64,000 nucleotides of DNA from Alphaproteobacteria bacterium (GTDB taxonomy: Bacteria > Pseudomonadota > Alphaproteobacteria > Ferrovibrionales > Ferrovibrionaceae), in NCBI GenBank assembly GCA_018336035.1, contig JAGXRD010000078.1, positions 21,052 through 85,051 on the forward strand. The letters run 5' to 3'. Below the pieces are notes generated by a model. It did not search any database. It worked only from the letters and a program-made list of their open reading frames with translations, and was not told where the DNA came from. The position numbers and the translations under genes are program-made. Below, piece after piece: positions 18,123-26,681 of the stretch. Positions within the stretch are counted from its first letter, which is position 1. The number at the start of each line of letters is the position of its first letter.

Positions 18123-18738
18123 GCGCATGCTCCAGCAGGTCGGAGAACACGCTGGCGATGCCCTCGCCGCTCATATCGCCGTCTGGGCGGAACCATTGCG
18201 TCATCCAGTTGATCGCCCCCATGAAGAAGAACACCGTCATGCGCGGGTCGGCCTCGCGGATGCTGCCGTCCTTTACACCCTCGATGATCAGTTCGCTGAA
18301 CTTCTTCTGGAAATCGTCACGGCGCTTCGCAATCACGGCCCGGTTCTTGGGCTCCAGCGCGGCAAATTCGCTCAGAACGGCGCAGGAGCCGATCTCGCTG
18401 GTGATCAGTTCGATATAACGACGACAGACCAGCACGATCTTTTCTCGCCCGGTCTTGCCATGCTCGACGGCATAATCGTAGGCGACGTTGCCAAGATCCT
18501 GCGCCAGCATATGGCACTCGAACAGAATCTCCTGCTTGTTGGTGACGTAGTAGTACAGGGCCGGCTTGGTGACGCCCAAAGTCTTGGCGACGTCGTCGAG
18601 CGAGGTATCGTGATAGCCACGGGCGCTGAAGGCGCGCGCCGCTTCCCGCAGCAGGGCGGTGCGTTTCAACGCAAACAGCTCATCGCGACTGGGCGCCACA
18701 TTCTTCCAAGCCGACGGTTTGCGACCGCGCTGTGCCAC
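18109..18738 (-). CDS. TetR-family transcriptional repressor
   Basis: 209 aa from a GTG at 18738 with GGGAGAG upstream; a longer frame to 18858 exists but encodes atypical sequence. The N-terminal HTH is 'KRTALLREAARAFSARGYHDTSLDDVAKTLGVTKPALYYYVTNKQEILFECHMLAQDL', with recognition helix 'VTKPALYYYV'. The C-terminal part resembles TetR_C ligand domains seen in regulators of acyl-CoA metabolism. It is divergent from the CoA-transferase gene and central to the cluster. I infer that it binds the repeated T(T/G)AC...RGTCAA elements and responds to an acyl-CoA. Confidence 0.88.
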   Translation of the reverse strand: MAQRGRKPSAWKNVAPSRDELFALKRTALLREAARAFSARGYHDTSLDDVAKTLGVTKPALYYYVTNKQEILFECHMLAQDLGNVAYDYAVEHGKTGREKIVLVCRRYIELITSEIGSCAVLSEFAALEPKNRAVIAKRRDDFQKKFSELIIEGVKDGSIREADPRMTVFFFMGAINWMTQWFRPDGDMSGEGIASVFSDLLEHALKPQ

Positions 18739-18840
18739 ACGCACTCTCCCTTGAACCTTACCCGAAAGCCGGCCAGCCCAGGCCGGCGGCGATGCCAGAA
18801 CCCGGAAATCGGGCCAGCGGCTGGAAACTTTCAACAATCT

Positions 18841-18855
18841 TACCCCAAAGTCAAA
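18841..18855. promoter_or_regulatory. Operator-like element (candidate TetR site 4, weak)
   Basis: TTACCCCAAAGTCAA lies in the divergent region between the TetR gene and the CoA-transferase gene. It keeps both ends of the element at 17105 (TTAC...GTCAA) but differs in the middle. Autoregulation is a natural expectation for a TetR repressor; this is the weakest of the four sites. Confidence 0.4.
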
Positions 18856-18958
18856 CAAGCTGTCCGGAATGCAGAAGCTATTTACCGTGGCGGCGAGGCT
18901 GCCGACTCGGGCGGCCCGCCCGTGGGCTCAATCGAAGCGTAAGCAGCAGGAGAGGAAG

Positions 18959-20074
18959 ATGAAAGGGATTTTCGACGGTGTCCGCGTGCTCTCACTGGCC
19001 GAGCAGTTACCCGGCCCGTATGCCACCCTGCTGCTGGCCGATCTCGGCGCCGACGTGATCCTGGTGGAGCGACCTGCGGGCGGCGACCCGGCGCGGGCTT
19101 TTCCGTCCTTCTTCCGCGCCGTGGGGCGCAACAAGCGCAGCCTATGCCTCGACCTGAAATCCGAAACAGGCCGCACCGAACTCATCGCCCTGGCCGCCGA
19201 TGCCGATGTGCTGCTGGAGGGCTATCGCCCTGGTACCATGGACCGCCTGGGTCTCGGCTATGCCGCATTGTCGGCCCGCAATCCGCGGCTGATCTATGCT
19301 TCGATCACCGGATTCGGCCAGAGCGGTCCGAGCCGGATGCGGCCGGCCCATGATCTGTCCTACCAGGCGGTCGCGGGGATGGTGTTCGGCAGCGCCGGTA
19401 CCCCGGCTGCGATGCCGGAAATCCCGCTGGGCGATCTTTCAAGCGCCACCTTCGCCGCTTTCGCCATCGCCGCCGCGCTCTATGGCCGCGAGCGCAGCGG
19501 CCACGGCACCGCCATCGATGTCTCGATGACCGATGGCCTGGTCTCGTGGATGGCGCCCTATCTCGTGCCGCATATGAGCGGCGACAAGGCCTTCGAGGTT
19601 TTCGACGAACCGGCCTACGGCATTTTCACCTGCGGCGACGGCAAGCAGCTGACTCTCAGCATCGCGCATGAAGATCATTTCTGGGCCACGCTGTGCAATG
19701 CTCTGGGACTGCCCCAGCATGCCGGTCTGAAGGCCACGGAACGGCGGCGGCGGCGTGCCGAACTGAACGGCGAGATCTCTGCGCTGCTCGTGCAACAGCC
19801 GCGCGCCCACTGGGCCGGCGTATTCGATGCCGCCGGCAATATTGCCTGGTCGCCGCTGCACGATTTCACCGGCGTGCTGCAGGATCCGCATTTCCGCGCG
19901 CGCGGCCTGTTCCAGCGTCTGCCCAACGGCGAAGAGCATATTCTGCAGCCGGTGCAGTTCTCGGCCTATGACAGCGCCATCCGGCGCGGTGCGCCAAGCC
20001 TGGGCGAACATACGGCAGAAATCCTCGGCGGTAACCGCGCGCCAGCCGATACCGCCGTTAAAGCTGCGGGTTGA
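18959..20074 (+). CDS. Class III (CaiB/BaiF-type) CoA-transferase
   Basis: 371 aa from the ATG at 18959, with an AGGAGAGGA Shine-Dalgarno just upstream. The frame is open to 18869 but the extra residues look non-coding. Landmarks are 'FDGVRVLSLAEQLPGPYATLLLADLGADVILVERPAGGDPAR', 'RNKRSLCLDLKSETGR', 'DVLLEGYRPGTMDRLGLGYAAL', 'RLIYASITGFGQSGP' and 'MRPAHDLSYQAVAG'. The Asp of 'AHDL' is the usual covalent-catalysis residue. It moves CoA between acids, an alternative route to activating the pathway substrate. Its 3' end overlaps the convergent oxidoreductase gene by 17 bp. Confidence 0.87.
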   Translation: MKGIFDGVRVLSLAEQLPGPYATLLLADLGADVILVERPAGGDPARAFPSFFRAVGRNKRSLCLDLKSETGRTELIALAADADVLLEGYRPGTMDRLGLGYAALSARNPRLIYASITGFGQSGPSRMRPAHDLSYQAVAGMVFGSAGTPAAMPEIPLGDLSSATFAAFAIAAALYGRERSGHGTAIDVSMTDGLVSWMAPYLVPHMSGDKAFEVFDEPAYGIFTCGDGKQLTLSIAHEDHFWATLCNALGLPQHAGLKATERRRRRAELNGEISALLVQQPRAHWAGVFDAAGNIAWSPLHDFTGVLQDPHFRARGLFQRLPNGEEHILQPVQFSAYDSAIRRGAPSLGEHTAEILGGNRAPADTAVKAAG

Positions 20075-21182
20075 TCAGGTATTTCACGCCGCTGCGCTTT
20101 TCCATATAGGCAGCCACGGTCTGCGGCTGCACGGCCTCGGCCAGCGAAATGGTCGCCGCATAACGGCTGGCGAAGGTGGTGTGCAGCTCGTCGCAGACGC
20201 GCTGGCGCAGCCTGGCCTGCGTCGCCGCATCGGTCTGCTGCAGGAAATCGAACAGCAGCCAGCCAGCCACGCTCCAGCTCAGGCCGACGGTACGGCTGAT
20301 CTCGATCGGCGCCCGGTCGAGCGCGCCATAGACGAAGGCCTGCTTGAGCACGTTGGTGCCATAGCGGCTGTACTGCGTGGCCCGCTGCGATGCGGCGGAT
20401 TCCATGGCGCCGAGAATGCGCCCGGTCAGTGCGCCACCCACGGCATCGAAACAAACTGTAGCATCGGTGGCGGCCAGCGCACGCGCCAGATCCTGTCGGA
20501 ACTCCGGTGCGGCACTGTTGCAGACATGCTCGGCACCCAGGGCACGCAGCTCTGCCACCTGATCATCCCGACGCACGATATTCACCAGCGGCACGCCATC
20601 CTGCCGGCAGGCGCGGATCAGCATCTTGCCGACACTGGACGCCGCCGCCGTATGGACAATTGCCTTGTGACCGTTGCGCCGGGCAGTTTCCAGCATGCCG
20701 AGCACGGTCAGCGGATTGACGAGAGCAGCCGCGCCATCCGCCGGACTGGTGCCATCGGACAGCACCAGGATGCTGGTCACCGCAATCCGGCGATATTGCG
20801 CATAGGCGCCGTCGCTCATCATGGCGACAGTCTTGCCCAGCAGTGCCTCCTGGCCGGGCCCGGTGGCCACCACGACACCGGCACCCTCCACGCCGGCCGG
20901 CAGCGACTGGCCGATGCGCAGGGCGACAAACGGCATTGCGGCCGGGGGCACCGGCGCGATCAACATGGGTTGCCGCGCAGTTCCCTCCAGCCGCGCGGCT
21001 GTCAGATCGGCTGGGCCAAACAGGAGGCCCATATCAGTGGGATTGATCGGCGCCGCCTCAACCCGCACCACGACTTCATCCGCCGCCGGTACTCCGGCTG
21101 CTTCCTCGGTCACGGTAACGCGCAACTCTCCTGCTGCCGTGATGCAGGAGCGTAGAACCAGCCCGCGCCAATCCTGTGTCAT
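20058..21182 (-). CDS. Zinc-type alcohol dehydrogenase/quinone oxidoreductase family (MDR) protein
   Basis: 374 aa from the ATG at 21182; an in-frame GTG nine bases earlier is possible, but AAGG is better spaced for the ATG. The GroES-like N-half contains 'VVVRVEAAPINPTDMGLLFG', and the Rossmann half has 'NPLTVLGMLETARRNGHKAIVHTAAASSVGKMLIRACRQDGVPLVNIVRR'. The Cys ligands of zinc MDRs are absent, so a zinc-free quinone-reductase or enoyl-reductase type is likely. It is third in a unit with the acyl-CoA dehydrogenase and enoyl-CoA hydratase genes. Confidence 0.82.
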   Translation of the reverse strand: MTQDWRGLVLRSCITAAGELRVTVTEEAAGVPAADEVVVRVEAAPINPTDMGLLFGPADLTAARLEGTARQPMLIAPVPPAAMPFVALRIGQSLPAGVEGAGVVVATGPGQEALLGKTVAMMSDGAYAQYRRIAVTSILVLSDGTSPADGAAALVNPLTVLGMLETARRNGHKAIVHTAAASSVGKMLIRACRQDGVPLVNIVRRDDQVAELRALGAEHVCNSAAPEFRQDLARALAATDATVCFDAVGGALTGRILGAMESAASQRATQYSRYGTNVLKQAFVYGALDRAPIEISRTVGLSWSVAGWLLFDFLQQTDAATQARLRQRVCDELHTTFASRYAATISLAEAVQPQTVAAYMEKRSGVKYLINPQL

Positions 21183-21211
21183 GGTTGCCACCTTGCAATG
21201 TTGAAACGGTT

Positions 21212-21997
21212 TTAGCGGCCCTGGAAGACCGGCTTGCGCTTTTCCACGAAGGCCGCGATGCCCTCTTGCGCATCCGCTGAATCGACACAGGCAGCGATGC
21301 CGCGTGCCTCCATCTCAAGCTGGGTCTCCAAGCTGGTGCAGTCTGAATCGGCCAGCAGGTTTTTCATGCGGCCGAACGCCGCCGTCGGTCCGTTCGCTAG
21401 ACTTTCAGCCATCTGCGTGGCGGCGCTGGTCAGCAGATCGGGCGCAACCACCTGATCGGCGATGCCCCAGTCGAGCGCTTCAGCGGCCGGTACCTTTCGA
21501 CCTTGCAGCATCATCAGGCGGGCGCGCTGCGACCCAATGCGGCGCGGCAGCGTCCAGGACTGTCCGCCATCGGCAGAAAGCCCGGCCGCGGCATAGGCCG
21601 AGGCGAATTGTGCGGTGTCCGATGCGATGAGGAAATCGCAGGCCAGCGCCAGGCTGAAGCCGGCACCAGCGGCAGGGCCGTTTACGGCCGCGATGCTTGG
21701 CGCCCGCATGCGCCCCAGCGCGGCAATCGCGCCATGCAGATGAAGGGTCATGGTGCGGATGCTGAGCGCGGTTTCGGCCGGATCGCGCATGCCGCTGAGA
21801 TCGCCGCCGACGCAGAAGAAGCGCCCGCTGCCGGTCAGCACCACGGCACGGATAGCGGTGTCGGCCTCGCAGCGCCGTACGGCCTCGCCCAGATCGGTCA
21901 GCAGCGCGACATTCATGCCATTGCCGGCCTCGGGCCGCGCCAGGGTCAGCCACGCCACCGCGCCCTTGCGCTCGAAGGTCACCAGCTTGTCGGTCAT
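21212..21997 (-). CDS. Enoyl-CoA hydratase/isomerase family protein (second copy)
   Basis: Crotonase of 261 aa. Landmarks are 'AWLTLARPEAGNGMNVALLTDLGEAV', oxyanion-hole segment 'TGSGRFFCVGGDLSGM', and 'AAVNGPAAGAGFSLALACDFLIASDTAQFASAYAAAGLSADGG'. Asp in the SADGG segment fits isomerase-type members. The end 'EGIAAFVEKRKPVFQGR' is conserved. It lies between the acyl-CoA dehydrogenase (39 bp upstream) and the MDR gene (29 bp downstream), so one transcript provides three consecutive acyl-CoA steps. Confidence 0.88.
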   Translation of the reverse strand: MTDKLVTFERKGAVAWLTLARPEAGNGMNVALLTDLGEAVRRCEADTAIRAVVLTGSGRFFCVGGDLSGMRDPAETALSIRTMTLHLHGAIAALGRMRAPSIAAVNGPAAGAGFSLALACDFLIASDTAQFASAYAAAGLSADGGQSWTLPRRIGSQRARLMMLQGRKVPAAEALDWGIADQVVAPDLLTSAATQMAESLANGPTAAFGRMKNLLADSDCTSLETQLEMEARGIAACVDSADAQEGIAAFVEKRKPVFQGR

Positions 21998-22036
21998 GCT
22001 ACGCCCCTATCGTGGCCTGAAATTGCTCCAGATCGT

Positions 22037-23179
22037 TTAAATCTGCTGCTCGCGAATTCGGCGCGCAATGATCAGCCGCTGGATATCGTTGGTGCCTTCG
22101 TAAATCTGGCAGACCCGTACATCGCGGGAGATCTGCTCGACACGATAGTCATTCAGGTAGCCGTTGCCGCCATGGGTCTGAATTGCGTCAGAGCAGACAC
22201 GCTCCGCCATTTCCGCGGCTTTCAGCTTGGCGATGGAGGCCTCGACGGCACATTCGATCCCTTCATCGAAGAGACGGGCCGCGTGACGGGTATAGACCCG
22301 TGCCATGTCGATGGCGGCATGCATGTCGGCCAGCCGGAAGCCAACCGCCTGGTGATCGAAGATCGACTTGCCGAAAGCGGTACGCTCGCGTGAATAGCGC
22401 AACGCCAGTTCATAGGCGGCACGCGCCATGCCGACCGACTGCGCGGCTACCGAGATGCGGCCATCCGACAGCAGGCCCATGGTGAGCGGCAAAGCCTCGC
22501 CAACGCCGCCGAGAACCATGTCGTCCGGGACGAAGCAATCCTCAAAATGCATCTGCACGGTATCGGAGGTGTGCTGCCCCATCTTGCGTTCGGGTTTGCC
22601 GGGCGTGAATCCTGGCGTGCCTCTCGGCACCAGGAAGAAGGTTTTTCCGCGCGAACCGGCTTGTGGATCGGTGACCGCCAGCACGATCGCCAGCCCGGCG
22701 CGGGCGCCATTGGAGATGAACTGCTTCTCGGCATTCAAGACCCAGCCGCCTTCGGCGCGCGTCGCTCGCCCGGTGATGGCCGAGAGGTCCGAGCCGGCCG
22801 ATGGCTCGGTGAGGCAGACGGCGCCGATCGCTTCGCCACTGGCCATCTTGCCGAGCCAGGCTTTTTTCTGGGCCTCAGTGCCAAGCCGCGCCAGCAGCAT
22901 GGCGGTGCCCAGACCATGTACATGGATCAGGGTGGACAATCCGCCATCGCCGGCTGCAAGTTCTTCGATCACGGCAATGAAGGTGGAAAGGTTGCAGCCC
23001 GAACCGCCGTATTCCTCCGGCAACAGCAAACCGAACAGGCCCATCTCGCCCATTTCGGCCAGCACGCTGTCCGGCACCTGGCCATCGCGATTCCAGACCG
23101 CGCTATGCGGGGCTATGCGCTTCTGCACGAAGCGGCGCACGCCCTCGACCAGTTCGCTGTCGATGTGACTGGCAGCCAT
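22037..23179 (-). CDS. Acyl-CoA dehydrogenase
   Basis: 380 aa from the ATG at 23179, preceded by GGAGGAAAT; the longer frame to 23251 lacks support. Domains in order are the N-terminal helical part ('PEEYGGSGCNLSTFIAVIEELAAGDGGLSTLIHVHGLG'), the middle beta domain with FAD contacts ('AVCLTEPSAGSDLSAITGRATR', 'EKQFISNGARAG') and the C-terminal helical domain ('QTHGGNGYLNDYRVEQISRDVRVCQIYEGTNDIQRLIIAR'). The Glu of 'YEGTND' is the catalytic base of short/medium-chain types. It performs the first beta-oxidation step and passes electrons to ETF. It is divergent from the second NMO gene. Confidence 0.92.
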   Translation of the reverse strand: MAASHIDSELVEGVRRFVQKRIAPHSAVWNRDGQVPDSVLAEMGEMGLFGLLLPEEYGGSGCNLSTFIAVIEELAAGDGGLSTLIHVHGLGTAMLLARLGTEAQKKAWLGKMASGEAIGAVCLTEPSAGSDLSAITGRATRAEGGWVLNAEKQFISNGARAGLAIVLAVTDPQAGSRGKTFFLVPRGTPGFTPGKPERKMGQHTSDTVQMHFEDCFVPDDMVLGGVGEALPLTMGLLSDGRISVAAQSVGMARAAYELALRYSRERTAFGKSIFDHQAVGFRLADMHAAIDMARVYTRHAARLFDEGIECAVEASIAKLKAAEMAERVCSDAIQTHGGNGYLNDYRVEQISRDVRVCQIYEGTNDIQRLIIARRIREQQI

Positions 23180-23311
23180 CGGATTTCCTCCATTCGTTTT
23201 TTTGCAGCCCGGCCATTCGGCACGAACCGTCGCCGCGGCCTGCCGGGCCAACCGGCATGCGGCAGTACCCGGACGCAGACATCCTGCGGGATTGTCTCGA
23301 CTATAGTAAAT

Positions 23312-23345
23312 TTGACTTTTAAGTAAATAATATTATTTATAAGTC
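23312..23345. promoter_or_regulatory. Operator-like elements and palindrome (candidate TetR site 3)
   Basis: TTGACTTTTAAGTAA at 23312-23326 is the reverse complement of the site-2 pattern (TTACTTA...GTCAA). It is followed by a perfect 16-bp palindrome, TAAATAATATTATTTA (23324-23339), and AAGTC at 23341, which pairs with GACTT at 23314. The TAATATTATTTA core also occurs at 8107 next to site 1. It sits between the divergent acyl-CoA dehydrogenase and NMO genes and probably overlaps their promoters. Confidence 0.6.
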
Positions 23346-23385
23346 ATATTTCTGGCGGACATCCGTCATATAGGGAGGGATAAAA

Positions 23386-24342
23386 ATGCTGCCGACCCAA
23401 CTGGCCCAGCGCCTGCGCATGCCTGTGCTGGCCTCGCCGCTGTTCCTGATTTCCGGTCCCGACTTGGTGGTGGAAACCAGCAAGGCCGGCGTGATCGGCA
23501 GCTTCCCAAGCTTCAACCAGCGCACCTCGGTGGGTTACGAGGAGTGGCTGAAGGAGATTCGCCAGCGGCTGACGCCGGCCGATGCGCCCTGGGCCGTGCA
23601 GTTCGCCGTGCATCGCACCAATACCCGCCTGGCCGAGGACATGGCACTGACCGTGAAATATCAGGTGCCGATCCTGATCACGGCGCTCGGTATCACCCGC
23701 GAAGTCACCGATGCGGTGCATGCCTATGGCGGCCTGGTGTTCCATGATGCCATCAACATGCAGCATGCCCGTCGCGCGCTGGAGATGAACGTCGATGGCA
23801 TTATCGCAGTCTGCAACGGCGCCGGCGGCCATGCCGGCGTCTACAACCCCTTCGCTTTCATCGGTGAACTGCGTCCGATCCTCGGCGACAAAGCACTGAT
23901 CCTTTCGGGCTGCATCGGTGACGGCAGCAGTATCGCCGGCGCCATCGCGGCAGGCGCCGATCTCGCCTATGTCGGCACCCGCCTGATCAACACGGCCGAA
24001 AGCATGGCCTCGGCCCAGATGAAGCAGCTGATCATCGAATCAAACATCACCGATATCATCTACTCTGCCGAGGTAGATGGCGTCGGTGCCAACTGGCTGC
24101 GCCAGACCCTGCCTACTACAGGCAACCTGCGTGCCGGCGGCCAGGTGGGTAGCATGAATGTCAGCGACGTTCTGGGCGAGCCGAAGCGCTGGCGCGACAT
24201 CCTCAGCGCCGGTCAGGGTGTCGGCTCGATCCGCGATATTCCGCGCGTCGCCGAGCTGATCGCACGGATGGAGCGTGAGTATCAGGCGGCCGCCGATCGG
24301 CTGGTCGGTATTGTGGGCACGCGCTCAAATGTTGCGGCTTAG
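23386..24342 (+). CDS. Nitronate monooxygenase-family flavoprotein (second paralogue)
   Basis: 318 aa, preceded by GGGAGGGA. It is collinear with the 17163 gene: 'LRMPVLASPLFLISGPDLVVETSKAGVIGSFPSFNQRT', FMN loop 'AVCNGAGGHAGVYNPFAFIGELR', then 'LILSGCIGDGSSIAGAIAAGADLAYVGTRLINTAESMASAQMKQLII'. The two differ enough to be old paralogues rather than a recent duplication. It is divergent from the acyl-CoA dehydrogenase operon with a shared operator region, and convergent with the LysR gene. Confidence 0.86.
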   Translation: MLPTQLAQRLRMPVLASPLFLISGPDLVVETSKAGVIGSFPSFNQRTSVGYEEWLKEIRQRLTPADAPWAVQFAVHRTNTRLAEDMALTVKYQVPILITALGITREVTDAVHAYGGLVFHDAINMQHARRALEMNVDGIIAVCNGAGGHAGVYNPFAFIGELRPILGDKALILSGCIGDGSSIAGAIAAGADLAYVGTRLINTAESMASAQMKQLIIESNITDIIYSAEVDGVGANWLRQTLPTTGNLRAGGQVGSMNVSDVLGEPKRWRDILSAGQGVGSIRDIPRVAELIARMEREYQAAADRLVGIVGTRSNVAA

Positions 24343-24362
24343 TACGGCAACGATGGGACCAT

Positions 24363-25274
24363 TCACTGTGCGTTGCCAACGGTGCCCTTAAAGGCGCGCA
24401 GGCAATAATCCACAAAGCTCCGGACTTTCGGATCCATGTAGCGGCTCGATGCGAAGACAGCATGCACCGGGGCGGGGGCTTCCGCCCAACCAGCCAACAC
24501 GCTGGACAAGGTTCCATCCGCGACATACGGCGCAGCCATGAAACGCGGCAACTGCGCGATGCCAAGTCCGGCAAGTGCCAAGTTTTTTGCAGCAATCGTG
24601 CTATTGACCGCACACCGCGGCGCCGCGGTGACCCTCTCTGTGTGCGCGCCATTGATGAGAGTCCAGCTGGAGCGACCGCGCATCGTTTTCATGATAAGGT
24701 CGTGATGCTTCAAATCTCTGACCGCTGTCAGCGCTGCGCCGGCTCTTCCGAGGTAACTCGGGGCCGCGTACAGCCCGTACTCCACCTCGCCAAGCCTGCG
24801 CGCCGATAATCCAGAATCCTCAAGCGTGCCAACGCGGATGGCAACATCGAAGCCTTCGTGGATGATGTCGACCAGGCGATTGGTATATTCGGCTTCCACT
24901 GTCACCTTTGGTGCCAGCCCGAGAAACGCCGCGATCCATTTATCAACGACCATGGTCCCAAATTCGGAGCCCGCCGTGATCTTGAGCAGTCCTTTTGGCT
25001 CTTTGGATTGTTGCGCGACTGCAGCCTCTGCCGCTTCCGCCGCAGTCAAGATACTCATGGCACGCTCAAAATAATCACGCCCGACCTCTGTCACGTTGAG
25101 GCGACGTGTTGAGCGAATGAGGAGCTGCGCGCCGAGCTTTTCTTCCATGCGCCGGATAATACGGCTCACACGCGCCTTATCGGTGCCAAGCCGCTCTGCT
25201 GCCATGGTGAAGGAGCCATCGGTCACCACGGCGGTGAAGACCTTCATTTCTGGCAAGTCAATTGATGTATTCAT
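24363..25274 (-). CDS. LysR-family transcriptional regulator
   Basis: 303 aa from the ATG at 25274, the usual LysR length; the frame extends to 25418 but that part is atypical. The N-terminal winged HTH is 'LPEMKVFTAVVTDGSFTMAAERLGTDKARVSRIIRRMEEKLGAQLLIRSTRRLNVTEVG'. The C-terminal substrate-binding fold follows ('GLLKITAGSEFGTMVVDKWIAAFLGLAPKVTVEAEYTNRLVDIIHEGFDVAIRVG'). It belongs to the subgroup often paired with a divergent oxidoreductase, here the gene at 25534, which it likely controls. Confidence 0.88.
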   Translation of the reverse strand: MNTSIDLPEMKVFTAVVTDGSFTMAAERLGTDKARVSRIIRRMEEKLGAQLLIRSTRRLNVTEVGRDYFERAMSILTAAEAAEAAVAQQSKEPKGLLKITAGSEFGTMVVDKWIAAFLGLAPKVTVEAEYTNRLVDIIHEGFDVAIRVGTLEDSGLSARRLGEVEYGLYAAPSYLGRAGAALTAVRDLKHHDLIMKTMRGRSSWTLINGAHTERVTAAPRCAVNSTIAAKNLALAGLGIAQLPRFMAAPYVADGTLSSVLAGWAEAPAPVHAVFASSRYMDPKVRSFVDYCLRAFKGTVGNAQ

Positions 25275-25533
25275 AGACAACAGTATGTCGCTTTTTCTGC
25301 CATTTATCAATGCCCGGGTGGGTCCTACCTTGTGCCTATGAAAGGCGCCGCTCCAGGACATGTCGGCTCGGTGCCTCCATCGACGCGGCGTTTCGGCGTC
25401 AGTGTATGCGTGCGGCAAAGCACTGCTTTGTCGCGTGCAAACGGCCTGCTTGCATTGCAGCGCGCGAAGGGCGCGCGCCGCATGGAACTAACTGAGAGAC
25501 ACGCGCTGCTCTCCCCTTTAAGGAGTTTTTAGA

Positions 25534-26337
25534 TTGACACAAACCATCGGAATTATCGGCTCTGGCCTCGTGGGCAAGGCCGTCGCGCATCTCGCCATCG
25601 CCGCGGGTTACCACGTCGTGATCAGCAACTCACGCGGTCCCGAGACACTTGCTGACTTGGTCAAAGGCTTGGGTCCCCGCGCACGCGCCGGGACAGTCGA
25701 TGAAGCTATCTCGGCGGGGGACATCGTCTCGATCGCGCTTCCGCTGGCGGTGTTCGAGAGCTTGCCGGCCGGCAAGCTCGCCGGAAAAGTTGTCATCGAC
25801 CAGACAAACTACTATCCCGGCATTGGCGATTTTCGCCGGGCAGACCTCGATAACGGCGAGCTGACATCGAGCGAGCTGGTGCAGAAGCACCTCCCCGGCG
25901 CAAAGCTGGTCAAGGGCATGCATAACCTGGGCTGGGTTCACATGCAGTACAATGCCCGGCCAAAGGGCCATCCGGAGCGGACCACCTTGCCACTCGCCGG
26001 CGAAGACGCGGCCGCGAAGCAAGCCGTGACCCGTTTCATCGAGACGATCGGTTTCGACGTGGTCGACACCGGCTCGCTGGCCGATAGCTGGCGCATCGAG
26101 CCCAACACGCCGATCTACTTCTGGCCCTATATCCCCGCTCTCCCGGACGGCTTGACCGAGGCTGAAGCCAAGCAAGTCTACCAGCAGGCCGGCACGCCGA
26201 TTTCTCCTGCCGCCGCACATAAGCTGGTCGCCGAGACAAAGCGTCCCTCCCCGATTGGAGGGACCTTGGAGGGGATGCCGCCGATCCATATCGCGCTGTT
26301 TCTCGAGCTCGCCAGCGCCAATACGGTCCAGCGATAG
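25534..26337 (+). CDS. NADPH-dependent F420 reductase-like (NAD(P)-binding) oxidoreductase
   Basis: 267 aa with TTG start and AAGGAG eight bases upstream. The N-terminal Rossmann loop is 'IGIIGSGLVGKAVAHLAIAAGYHVVISNSRG' (about 4-34; the NSRG turn is typical of F420_oxidored/pyrroline-reductase-like domains). Next come 'SAGDIVSIALPLAVFESL' and 'VVIDQTNYYPG'. The C-terminal half ('KGMHNLGWVHMQYNARP') is not one I can name. It acts in the cytoplasm on an unknown substrate. It is divergent from LysR across a 259-bp gap holding both promoters. Confidence 0.75.
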   Translation: MTQTIGIIGSGLVGKAVAHLAIAAGYHVVISNSRGPETLADLVKGLGPRARAGTVDEAISAGDIVSIALPLAVFESLPAGKLAGKVVIDQTNYYPGIGDFRRADLDNGELTSSELVQKHLPGAKLVKGMHNLGWVHMQYNARPKGHPERTTLPLAGEDAAAKQAVTRFIETIGFDVVDTGSLADSWRIEPNTPIYFWPYIPALPDGLTEAEAKQVYQQAGTPISPAAAHKLVAETKRPSPIGGTLEGMPPIHIALFLELASANTVQR

Positions 26338-26681
26338 GGTCACAGGGCAAACGACATAAGATCGTGGTCGCGATGCCGGGCGCCCGTTGCTTGCGGGTAC
26401 CCGGCATTCGTCTGCAGACCATCACTGGCGTGCGACCGCAGCATGCCAGTACCCGCGAGGCTGGCGACGCACTGCATGACGCCGTTGCGATCTGCATTTT
26501 CTCTCGAATGATTGATGCCGGCATCGCCAACAGTCTGTGGTCGTGGCGAGCACTTATCAATCTTGGTGGCGCTACTACATCGCGCTTGTGCGGCCAGGTG
26601 GCGCGTCAACACAGCCCGCGCGGTTCGCTCAGACCATGCATAAACTTCTCTAACAACACGCCCCATTGCAAAGGACGACCC
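26338..26681. other. Gene-free stretch between oxidoreductase and SDR genes
   Basis: 344 bp in which I see no convincing gene. The open frame from 26364 merely runs into the SDR frame and its residues look random. No terminator hairpin or RNA gene was recognised. Confidence 0.5.

Noticed and set aside
26364..26681. N-terminal extension of the SDR frame
   Set aside because: The family starts at the ATG at 26682; the extension has no coding character.
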